Shown here: one piece after another, positions 1 to 6,961 of the stretch
Numbering within the stretch: position 1 is the first letter of the stretch
Layout of the letters: the number at the start of each line of letters is the position of its first letter
Origin: Clostridia bacterium
Lineage (GTDB): Bacteria > Bacillota > Clostridia > HGM11327
Direction: 5' to 3'
DNA length: 8,118 nt
Assembly (NCBI GenBank): GCA_017935525.1
Contig: JAGBHJ010000142.1
Span: 1 to 8,118, forward strand
Translations under genes and position numbers: made by a program
The notes under the pieces: model-generated
Databases searched by the model: none
What the model was told of the DNA's origin: nothing
Seen by the model: the letters and a program-made list of their open reading frames with translations, nothing else

Positions 1-1311
1 AACGTGCATGAGTCACAGCAGCTGCAGGGCATATTGCTTCAATGTGGTTATGAGCCCTGCGATGCCCAGGAGGATGCAGATATTATATTTATAAATACCT
101 GCTGTATCAGAGAGCACGCAGAGTCAAAGGTGCTGGGACTTTTGGGCACGTTGCGGGAGCTTAAGAATAAAAAGCCCTCCCTTGTAATAGGCATTTCGGG
201 ATGCATGACCCAGCAGGAAGCCTTTGCACGGCGTATCAAGGGCAAATTCCACCACGTGGACATAATACTCGGTACAAACTGCGCAAGACAGCTTCCCAAG
301 GCACTTTATACAGCTCTTACCCAGCAGGAAACAAAGCTTCGCAGAAGCCTGCTGCTGGATGATAAGGACGGTGGCCCCATTTGCGAGAATACTCCCGTTC
401 TGCGTGGAGATGACGTTTGCTCGTGGCTTACCGTAATGTACGGATGCAACAATTTCTGCACCTACTGCATAGTGCCCTACGTAAGAGGCAGAGAAAGAAG
501 CAGATCACCCGAGGCTATACTTGCGGAGGCAAAAAAACTGGCGGACAACGGCACAAAGGAGATCACTCTTTTGGGTCAGAACGTAAATTCATACGGCAAG
601 GAGCTGGGAGTGTCCTTTGCGGAGCTTATTCACAAGGTGGCGGAAATAGACGGTCTGGAAAGGATTCGCTTTATGACGTCCCATCCCAAGGACATTTCCG
701 ACGAGCTTATCGCCGCCTTTGGTGAGTGTAAAAAGCTTTCTCCTCATTTGCATTTGCCTCTGCAGGCAGGAAGCGACAGAGTGCTCAGCGCTATGAATCG
801 CCATTACGACATGGCAAGATATACGGATATCGTCACAAAACTCAGAGCTGTCCGCCCGGATATTGAGATATCAACGGACCTTATTGTCGGTTTTCCGGGG
901 GAAACGGACGCAGAGTTTGAAATGACGCTTGATGCCGTAAGACAGATGAGATATTCATTTGCGTTCTCCTTTGCATACTCTCCGAGAAACGGTACAAAGG
1001 CGGCGGAAATGCCCGATCAGATACCCGAAAGCGTCAAAAAGGAGAGGCTCAACAGACTTATAAGTTTGCAGAATGATATTTCTGCCGAGGTCAGCCGAGA
1101 ATACGTCGGCAAGACGGTGGAGATACTTTCCGAGGGCTTTGTGGGCGAAAGTGAGGATGACGTGGGTCACGGCAGCCACAGACAAATGGGCAGAACGGGC
1201 ACAAACAAAAAGGTTTATTTTTCATGTGAGCAGGATACAAAGGGTAAGATACTCAACGCAAGGATAACAAATTCCGTTTCTGTGACGTTGGGTGGTGAGA
1301 TAATATTATAA
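1..1311 (+). CDS. miaB: MiaB, tRNA-2-methylthio-N6-dimethylallyladenosine synthase (5' end missing)
   Basis: This is a radical-SAM methylthiotransferase that converts i6A37 to ms2i6A37 in tRNAs reading UNN codons, using SAM and two 4Fe-4S clusters. The frame is open from base 1 (Asn-Val-His-Glu-Ser), so the GTG at base 4 is Val inside the usual CQMN-x-H/D-x-S segment and not a start. By family alignment the first cluster cysteine should lie three codons left of the window. Numbering from base 1, the visible motifs are NTCC (C34) and GISGCM (C68) of the N-terminal MTTase domain, the radical-SAM cysteines C149, C153 and C156 in YGCNNFCTYC followed by IVPYVRGRERSRS, and a C-terminal TRAM domain at about residues 366-437. 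The 34-residue spacing from C34 to C68 equals that in E. coli MiaB. VRGRERSR separates MiaB from MtaB and RimO. It leads directly into mutS, 12 nt downstream, and identification is very secure. Confidence 0.96.
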   Translation, partial: NVHESQQLQGILLQCGYEPCDAQEDADIIFINTCCIREHAESKVLGLLGTLRELKNKKPSLVIGISGCMTQQEAFARRIKGKFHHVDIILGTNCARQLPKALYTALTQQETKLRRSLLLDDKDGGPICENTPVLRGDDVCSWLTVMYGCNNFCTYCIVPYVRGRERSRSPEAILAEAKKLADNGTKEITLLGQNVNSYGKELGVSFAELIHKVAEIDGLERIRFMTSHPKDISDELIAAFGECKKLSPHLHLPLQAGSDRVLSAMNRHYDMARYTDIVTKLRAVRPDIEISTDLIVGFPGETDAEFEMTLDAVRQMRYSFAFSFAYSPRNGTKAAEMPDQIPESVKKERLNRLISLQNDISAEVSREYVGKTVEILSEGFVGESEDDVGHGSHRQMGRTGTNKKVYFSCEQDTKGKILNARITNSVSVTLGGEIIL

Positions 1312-1323
1312 CGGACGGTAGGT

Positions 1324-3948
1324 ATGGAGTACAATATCAGCGAATTAAAAAATAAAGTCACACCCATGATGCAGCAGTACATCAACATAAAGGAGCAGCA
1401 CATGGAGGAGCTGTTGTTTTACAGGCTGGGTGACTTTTACGAAATGTTCTTTAACGATGCGGTGACGGCGTCAAAGGCATTGGAGCTTACGCTTACAGGC
1501 AGGGATTGCGGCATGGAAGAACGTGCGCCTATGTGCGGCATACCATACCATGCGGCGGAAAAATACATCGCAAGGCTTATAGAGCTGGGCTTCAAGGTGG
1601 CTATCTGTGAGCAGGTGGAGGACCCTGCCACTGCAAAGGGCCTTGTGGCAAGAGATATTATAAGAATAATCACTCCCGGTACGTTGACGGAGCAGTCAAT
1701 GCTGGAGGAGGATAAGAATAACTACATAATGTCCGTACACCTTAACAACGGCGTGCTGGGCATTGCATATACGGATATCTCCACGGGTGAATTCTGTGTA
1801 AAGGAGATCAAGGGCAAGTACATCCAGAGGCTGTTCGTCAATGAGGTAACGAGCATTTGTCCCAATGAGGTGGTATATAACTCCCGTGATGCGGCGGACG
1901 ATCAGCTTAAGCCCATGATACTGTCCTGTGGCGACGTGCACAAGACTCCATATTACGACTGGTGCTTTGCCTACAAGAACGCTTATTCAAGAATGCTGGA
2001 GCATTTTGGCGTTGTAAACCTCAACGGCTTTGGGCTGGAGGGCATGGATGCGGCGATAGTTGCGGCAGGTGCATTGCTGGAATATCTGTACGAAACGCAG
2101 AAGAATTCCGTCAAGCAGATAAACACGGTCACCATCAAGCGCTCCGAGGAGAGTATGTACATAGACTCCTTTACAAGCAGAAATCTGGAGCTGATGGAGA
2201 ACATCAGAACAAGGAGCAAAAAGGGCTCGCTTTTGGGACATATGGATAAGACCATGACGTCCATGGGCGCAAGAATGCTGGCGGGTTGGCTTCGTGAGCC
2301 TTTGTTGGGCTTTTTTGACATAGAGGACAGGCTTGACGCCGTTGAGGAGCTTATGAGAAAAAGAGCTCAGTCAGAGGCGTTGGGTGAAACCTTGGATAAT
2401 ATCAGGGATATTGAAAGAATAGCTGCAAGGATAGCGTCGGGCAGTGTTTCGGCTAAGGAGCTTGTCACATTAAGGACCAGCCTTGAGAGTATCCCGAGAA
2501 TAAAAGAGGTGCTGGACGACGCAAGGTCTCCCATGCTTCGCCGCACGGTTGACGGCATAGATATGCTGGACGACGTTGCAAGCCTTATAGCCAACACCAT
2601 AGCGGACGATCCCCCGATTTCATTAAAGGATGGCGGTACAATACGCCCGGGGTACAGCGAGGAGCTTGACAGACTCAGCAATATCCGTGACAACGGCGCC
2701 AAGATAATTGCCGATATGGAGCAGACGGAAAAGGAACGCACGGGTATCAAGGGTCTGAAGATCGGCTACAACAAGGTATTCGGCTATTATATTGACATTA
2801 CAAATTCGTACAAGGAGCTTGTCCCGGAGGATTATATCCGCAGACAGACTCTTGCTAATTCCGAAAGATACGTTACTCCCGCCCTTAAGGAGATGGAGGA
2901 CACCATACTGAATGCGGAAACAAGGCTCTATAAGCTGGAAACGGAAATATTCACCATGGTAAAGGCGGAGCTCAGTGAGCAGGTCGCACGCCTGCAAAAG
3001 GCGGCGTTGGGCATTGCTACCGTTGACTGCTTAAGGTCGATGGCAGAGCTTGCGGCAGAGAATAACTACATCCGCCCCCACGTTAACAAGACGGGTGTAA
3101 TAGACATAAAGGGTGGCAGACACCCCGTTATAGAAAACAGAATGCAGAAGGGTGCATTTGTGCCCAACGATGCTTATATTGACAACGATAACGACAAGGT
3201 GATCCTTATTACCGGCCCCAATATGGCTGGTAAGAGTACCTATATGCGACAGGTGGCGCTGATATGCTTTATGATGCAGGTGGGCAGCTTTGTGCCTGCG
3301 GACAGCGCAGATCTTTGCATAGTGGACAGAATATTCGCAAGAGCCGGCGCAACTGACGATATCTCCCAGGGTCAGAGTACCTTTATGGTGGAGATGAACG
3401 AGGTGGCAAGCATACTCCACAGCGCAACGTCAAAAAGCTTACTTATCTTTGATGAGATAGGCAGAGGTACCTCCACGTACGACGGCCTTTCCATTGCCTG
3501 GGCGGTAGCGGAATACGCGGCGGATGCGGCGTCCCTTGGTGCAAAAACACTTTTTGCAACTCACTACCACGAGCTGACGGAGCTTGAGGGTAAGCTTGCG
3601 GGCATAAAGAATTACCACGTTATCACAAAGGAGTACAACGACGACATCGTATTCTTAAGAAAGATAGTGCCCGGCGAGGCGTTGCACAGCTACGGAATAC
3701 AGGTGGCAAAGCTTGCGGGTGTGCCAGATGCGGTCATTGAGCGTGCAAAGCAGATATTGGCGACGTTGGAGGAAAACGATACCCCCAGAAATTCTGCGGC
3801 AGTAACGTCACCCGCCACACCCCAAATAACCGAGGCGGACGAAAAGGCCATTGCCCTTGCGGATGAATTAAGAAGACTCAACGTTGACAAGATAACAGCC
3901 ATAGAGGCGTTGGTAATACTTGACGATCTCAAGAGAAAGTACACGTAA
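1324..3948 (+). CDS. mutS: DNA mismatch repair ATPase MutS
   Basis: MutS is the mismatch sensor: as a dimer it binds mispairs and small loops, exchanges ADP for ATP and recruits MutL. The 874-residue length matches the MutS1 family. The mismatch-reading Phe-x-Glu is F38-Y39-E40 in GDFYEMF. The connector, lever and clamp domains fill the middle. The C-terminal ABC ATPase has Walker A GPNMAGKST (631-639), the signature GATDDISQGQST (675-686), Walker B LLIFDE with D710 and E711, and the switch FATHYHEL (744-751, H747). The tail ends in the conserved helix TAIEALVILDDLKRK. The ATG follows miaB by 12 nt. Only weak Shine-Dalgarno-like GGACGG/GGTAGGT sequence precedes it, so translation is probably coupled to miaB. 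Oddity: where MutS proteins usually carry a clamp-binding QLSxF-type peptide, this one has QITEA (834-838). All ATPase residues are intact. Confidence 0.98.
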   Translation: MEYNISELKNKVTPMMQQYINIKEQHMEELLFYRLGDFYEMFFNDAVTASKALELTLTGRDCGMEERAPMCGIPYHAAEKYIARLIELGFKVAICEQVEDPATAKGLVARDIIRIITPGTLTEQSMLEEDKNNYIMSVHLNNGVLGIAYTDISTGEFCVKEIKGKYIQRLFVNEVTSICPNEVVYNSRDAADDQLKPMILSCGDVHKTPYYDWCFAYKNAYSRMLEHFGVVNLNGFGLEGMDAAIVAAGALLEYLYETQKNSVKQINTVTIKRSEESMYIDSFTSRNLELMENIRTRSKKGSLLGHMDKTMTSMGARMLAGWLREPLLGFFDIEDRLDAVEELMRKRAQSEALGETLDNIRDIERIAARIASGSVSAKELVTLRTSLESIPRIKEVLDDARSPMLRRTVDGIDMLDDVASLIANTIADDPPISLKDGGTIRPGYSEELDRLSNIRDNGAKIIADMEQTEKERTGIKGLKIGYNKVFGYYIDITNSYKELVPEDYIRRQTLANSERYVTPALKEMEDTILNAETRLYKLETEIFTMVKAELSEQVARLQKAALGIATVDCLRSMAELAAENNYIRPHVNKTGVIDIKGGRHPVIENRMQKGAFVPNDAYIDNDNDKVILITGPNMAGKSTYMRQVALICFMMQVGSFVPADSADLCIVDRIFARAGATDDISQGQSTFMVEMNEVASILHSATSKSLLIFDEIGRGTSTYDGLSIAWAVAEYAADAASLGAKTLFATHYHELTELEGKLAGIKNYHVITKEYNDDIVFLRKIVPGEALHSYGIQVAKLAGVPDAVIERAKQILATLEENDTPRNSAAVTSPATPQITEADEKAIALADELRRLNVDKITAIEALVILDDLKRKYT

Positions 3949-3949
3949 A

Positions 3950-5965
3950 ATGGGAAAGATCAATCTACTTGATGACAGAATAATAAATCAGATCGCCGCA
4001 GGCGAGGTGGTGGAAAACCCTGCCTCCGTAATAAAGGAGCTGGTGGAGAACTCCATCGACGCGGGCGCAACGTCCATCACGGTGGAATTTGCCAAGGGTG
4101 GCACGGAGCTGATACGTATAATCGATAATGGAAGCGGTATGGACGACGTTGACGCAAAAACGGCGTTTATTCGCCATGCCACAAGCAAGATATCCTCGGC
4201 AGAGGATCTGGAGCATATTTCCACAATGGGCTTCAGAGGTGAGGCTCTTGCCAGCATAAGCGAGGTTTCGAGGACACAGCTTACCACAAGCACGGGGGAT
4301 ATCGGCACAAGGATAACCGTCAACGGCGGTGTGGTTGGCGATATTCGCCCAATAGGCTTCCCCAGAGGCACTACCATCGAGGTAGGTGACCTGTTTTTTA
4401 ATACCCCTGCCAGAAAGAAGTTTTTGCGCTCCACCCGATCGGAAACAACGTCCATCCTGGAGCTTTGCCAGAAATTTGTGCTGGCGCACCCGGAGATATC
4501 CTTTAAGGTGATAAACGGCGGCAGAGTGGAGCTTCAGTCCTCTCGCGACAAAACGCCCTTGGGCGCCATTGCCACGGTATTCGGAGAATCAAGCCGTGAC
4601 GAGCTTTACGCCGTTGAGTATGAGGCAGAGGGTATCAGCGTCAAGGGTTACACGTCAAAGCCTCAGTTTTCCCAGCTCAACAGACGCAAGCAGGTGTTTT
4701 TTGTAAACGGAAGATATATCAAGAGCCCCATGATCGCTTCTGCATTGGAGGAAGCGTACAAGGGCAGCACCATGATAAATAAATATCCGTGGGCGGTGCT
4801 TTTTATAGAATTGCCCTACGATATGGTGGATGTAAACGTTCATCCGCAAAAGACGGAGGTGCGCTTTGCCAACAGCAGGCAGGTGTACGATAGCGTTATA
4901 GGGGCAGTAAGCTGTGTGCTCACTCCCACATCCGTGATAAACGAGGTAAAGCTCACCGACGAGGAGATAAAGCCCGTAAAGGCGCCCGAGGTGGCAATAA
5001 CATTATCTGACAGATTTGACGACGAGCCTGTATCGGTAGAGCCAACAAAGACAGTCGTTGTTCAGCCGCCCGCAGAGCCGAAGGTGAGGCTGATGGAAGC
5101 TGAACCTGTAATAACGAAAAGCTCTGTAACGGAGAAGCCGGTTACGCCCACGCCTGTAAAGCCTGTTGAGGCTGATCACATCAAGGCTACCCCCGTAGAG
5201 GCAGAACTTCCCAAAAAGGATGAGAAAAAGGATACAGTCGCAACGTCCGTCAGAGAGCGCGTTGGTGGGTTTGATTATAACACCATGCCAAGGGTGGAGC
5301 ATTTTGCTCCCGCAGAGCCTGCTCCTACAAGGGAAGTGCCACAGCAGATAAACGTGTTTACTCCTGAGGAGGAAGGGCTTCAGCTGACCGATTACAAGCT
5401 TTGCGGAGTGCTGTGGGATACATATATCCTTTGCGAAAGTGGCGACAAATGCTATATTATAGACCAACACGCCGCCCACGAGAGGTTCTTGTATGACAGA
5501 TATTCCGAAGAATTCCGTCAAAAGCGAGTGCTTGTGCAGCAGCTGCTGATCCCCGACGTTATTGAGGCAGAGCCCTTTGTGATAGACCTTATATCAGAAA
5601 ATAAGGAGCTTTTTGAGGAGCTTGGCTTTGAGATCGACGTTTTTGGCAAAAGCTCCTGTATAATAAGAGGTGTGCCGTCAGTTGCATGCGAGGTGCCCTT
5701 TAAGGCAGTATTTGACGAGGCTGTGGAAAGAATTAAGCAGAATACGTCCGCAAACACGATCGTAAAGGATATCGTTTGTAACGAGATTATCAAGTCCGCC
5801 TGCAAGCATGCGGTAAAGGGCAATCAGAAGCTTTTCGACAAGGAGATACGTTATATAATCGATGCAGTGGGCAAGCTTAACGCGCTGACCTGTCCCCACG
5901 GCAGACCCATTGCGGTAATTCTTACTAAAAAAGAAATGGAAAAGAAATTTGGCAGAATTCAATAA
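3950..5965 (+). CDS. mutL: DNA mismatch repair protein MutL with C-terminal endonuclease
   Basis: MutL couples mismatch recognition by MutS to strand incision. I chose the ATG at 3950, giving 671 residues starting GKINLLDD, because it matches the conserved family start and lies one base after the mutS stop; an in-frame TTG at 3920 would add ten unconserved residues. The GHKL ATPase domain shows E30 and N34 (ELVENSIDAGA), D59 (DNGSGM) and GFRGEAL (94-100). A low-complexity Pro/Glu/Val/Lys linker spans about 344-477. The C-terminal domain has the endonuclease motif DQHAAHE (505-511), a sliding-clamp peptide QQLLIP (530-535), ACKHAVK with C618, and CPHGRP (C648, H650), then FGR near the terminus. 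These match the zinc-site residues of Bacillus subtilis MutL, so this is a nicking MutL expected to work without MutH. Oddity: the last Glu of DQHA(x)2E(x)4E is Asp (D516). Confidence 0.98.
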   Translation: MGKINLLDDRIINQIAAGEVVENPASVIKELVENSIDAGATSITVEFAKGGTELIRIIDNGSGMDDVDAKTAFIRHATSKISSAEDLEHISTMGFRGEALASISEVSRTQLTTSTGDIGTRITVNGGVVGDIRPIGFPRGTTIEVGDLFFNTPARKKFLRSTRSETTSILELCQKFVLAHPEISFKVINGGRVELQSSRDKTPLGAIATVFGESSRDELYAVEYEAEGISVKGYTSKPQFSQLNRRKQVFFVNGRYIKSPMIASALEEAYKGSTMINKYPWAVLFIELPYDMVDVNVHPQKTEVRFANSRQVYDSVIGAVSCVLTPTSVINEVKLTDEEIKPVKAPEVAITLSDRFDDEPVSVEPTKTVVVQPPAEPKVRLMEAEPVITKSSVTEKPVTPTPVKPVEADHIKATPVEAELPKKDEKKDTVATSVRERVGGFDYNTMPRVEHFAPAEPAPTREVPQQINVFTPEEEGLQLTDYKLCGVLWDTYILCESGDKCYIIDQHAAHERFLYDRYSEEFRQKRVLVQQLLIPDVIEAEPFVIDLISENKELFEELGFEIDVFGKSSCIIRGVPSVACEVPFKAVFDEAVERIKQNTSANTIVKDIVCNEIIKSACKHAVKGNQKLFDKEIRYIIDAVGKLNALTCPHGRPIAVILTKKEMEKKFGRIQ

Positions 5966-6905
5966 AAAAAACATCTCCGTCATAGCGGTGGCAGGGCCTA
6001 CCGCTTCGGGGAAAACGTCATTTGCAATATCCCTGGCAAAACTGCTTGACGGAGAAATAATATCCATGGACTCAATGCAGATATACAAATACATGGATAT
6101 AGGCACGGCAAAGCCCACCCTTGAGGAAATGGACGGGGTAAAGCATCACCTTTTGGACGTGGTGGAGCCATGTCAGCCCTTTTCCGCAAGTGATTACGCA
6201 GAGCTTGCCAAAAAATGCATTGAGGATATATCCTCACGGGGCAAGACTCCCATACTGTGCGGCGGCACGGGGCTGTATCTGAACTCCGTTTTGTACGCCT
6301 ACAATATGTCGGAGGCTTCATTTGATGAGGGCTTAAGGGCAGAGCTGGAGGCGTTTGCGGCAGAGTGGGGGAACAAAGCGCTTCACGACAGACTTCGTCA
6401 GCTTGACCCCAAGAGTGCGGATGAGATACATTGCAACAACACCAAAAGAGTTATAAGGGCTCTGGAGATATGTATTCTGACAGGCAAGCCCAAGTCAGAG
6501 CAGATGGAAAGCTCGCCCGAGCCGGTGTATAACAGTCTTGTATTCGGCATGGATATCCATCGGGATATTCTGTACGACAGGATCAACCGACGGGTCGACA
6601 TAATGGTGAAAAACGGGCTTGAGGACGAGATCAGACTCCTTTTGGACAAGGGCATCATAGATCCTTGTGACAAAAAAATGCAGGCGGCACAAGCCATCGG
6701 TTACAAGGAGATGTACCCGTATTTTGCGGGAGAGATCACCTTTGATGACGCTGTTGAGCAGATAAAGATGAATTCCCGCAGGTATGCAAAGCGCCAGCTG
6801 ACATGGTTCAGAAGGCTTGACAATATCTGTTGGATAGACCCCACCGATGATGCGGCTGTGGCGAGGGCAAACGCCATGGCGTTGGATCATGTAGGAAGTA
6901 AATAA
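5949..6905 (+). CDS. miaA: MiaA, tRNA dimethylallyltransferase
   Basis: MiaA transfers the dimethylallyl group of DMAPP to N6 of A37 in tRNAs reading UNN codons, producing the i6A37 that MiaB then methylthiolates. The 318-residue protein shows the P-loop GPTASGKTS (16-24), DSMQ-x-Y with DIGTAKP (41-56), HHLLDVVEP, FSASDY, the GGTGLYLNSVLY segment, RVIRALEI, and the C-terminal signature RRYAKRQLTW (277-286). The start is taken as TTG at 5949. It lies at the usual distance upstream of the P-loop, has GGA 8 nt before it (5938-5940), and no ATG or better start exists nearby in this frame. The gene overlaps mutL by 17 nt, implying translational coupling. An A8 run (5964-5971) covers codons 6-8. 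The product is certain; the exact start is likely but not proven. Confidence 0.96.
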   Translation: MAEFNKKNISVIAVAGPTASGKTSFAISLAKLLDGEIISMDSMQIYKYMDIGTAKPTLEEMDGVKHHLLDVVEPCQPFSASDYAELAKKCIEDISSRGKTPILCGGTGLYLNSVLYAYNMSEASFDEGLRAELEAFAAEWGNKALHDRLRQLDPKSADEIHCNNTKRVIRALEICILTGKPKSEQMESSPEPVYNSLVFGMDIHRDILYDRINRRVDIMVKNGLEDEIRLLLDKGIIDPCDKKMQAAQAIGYKEMYPYFAGEITFDDAVEQIKMNSRRYAKRQLTWFRRLDNICWIDPTDDAAVARANAMALDHVGSK

Positions 6906-6917
6906 ACAATAATGCTA

Positions 6918-6932
6918 TTGCGGATATCGCAA
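6918..6932. repeat. Inverted repeat 1 (5-bp arms, 5-nt spacer)
   Basis: TTGCG at 6918-6922 and CGCAA at 6928-6932 are perfect reverse complements around GATAT. A further G-T wobble pair could extend the stem in RNA. It sits 13 nt after the miaA stop and 2 nt before a second palindrome. It could be a protein-binding site or a small mRNA hairpin, but the stem is short enough to occur by chance. Confidence 0.4.
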
Positions 6933-6934
6933 GA

Positions 6935-6949
6935 CTTATAAAATATAAG
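6935..6949. repeat. Inverted repeat 2 (6-bp arms, 3-nt spacer) over the TATAAA box
   Basis: CTTATA at 6935-6940 and TATAAG at 6944-6949 are perfect reverse complements around AAA. The left arm overlaps the possible -10 hexamer TATAAA, and the right arm runs into the ribosome binding site of the first PHP gene. An operator or a weak hairpin affecting translation are both possible. The arms are AT-rich, so chance is a real alternative. Confidence 0.4.
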
Positions 6950-6953
6950 AGGT
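6947..6953 (+). promoter_or_regulatory. Ribosome binding site of the first PHP gene
   Basis: AAGAGGT, one base short of the consensus AAGGAGGT, ends about 8-9 bases before the ATG at 6962. It supports that ATG as the start and shows that the gene has its own good initiation signal, unlike the weak sites before mutS and mutL. Confidence 0.7.
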
Positions 6954-6961
6954 ATTTTGAT

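Larger units (their letters stand above)
6906..6961 (+). promoter_or_regulatory. Gap between miaA and first PHP gene, with possible promoter or RNA hairpins
   Basis: This is the only sizeable non-coding stretch in the window. It is AT-rich and contains two adjacent inverted repeats, a TATAAA hexamer at 6937-6942 that could be a -10 box, and a ribosome binding site. No convincing -35 element is placed 16-18 bases upstream of the TATAAA; the nearest TTGCGG (6918) leaves only 13 bases. The gap therefore may be a weak or regulated promoter for the PHP genes, or simply a processed stretch of a longer transcript. Neither hairpin is followed by a run of T, so it does not look like an intrinsic terminator. 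Confidence 0.35.

Noticed and set aside
4..6. GTG at base 4 as the miaB start.
   Set aside because: The family has a Cys-Gln-Met-Asn segment exactly here. The frame is open to base 1 and the preceding codon is the expected Asn, so the gene starts outside the window.
3920..3949. TTG at 3920 as an earlier mutL start overlapping mutS.
   Set aside because: The ten added residues are not part of the conserved MutL N-terminus; the ATG at 3950 gives the usual start one base after the mutS stop.
3965..4489. Antisense open frame of 174 codons across the MutL ATPase region.
   Set aside because: It lies wholly opposite a highly conserved coding region, shows no recognisable domain, and has a cysteine- and histidine-scattered composition typical of a shadow frame.
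4980..5380. Possible tandem repeat array in the Pro-Val-Glu-Lys-rich MutL linker.
   Set aside because: The xPVxP-like units are degenerate and have no fixed period; disordered low-complexity linkers are normal in MutL.
5003..5521. Antisense open frame of 172 codons opposite the MutL linker.
   Set aside because: The linker is low-complexity on the + strand, which leaves the opposite strand free of stops. The translation is Arg/Leu/Tyr-rich with no family resemblance.
6918..6949. Intrinsic terminator after miaA.
   Set aside because: The two stems are short (5 and 6 bp), one is purely AT apart from its ends, and neither is followed by a T-run.
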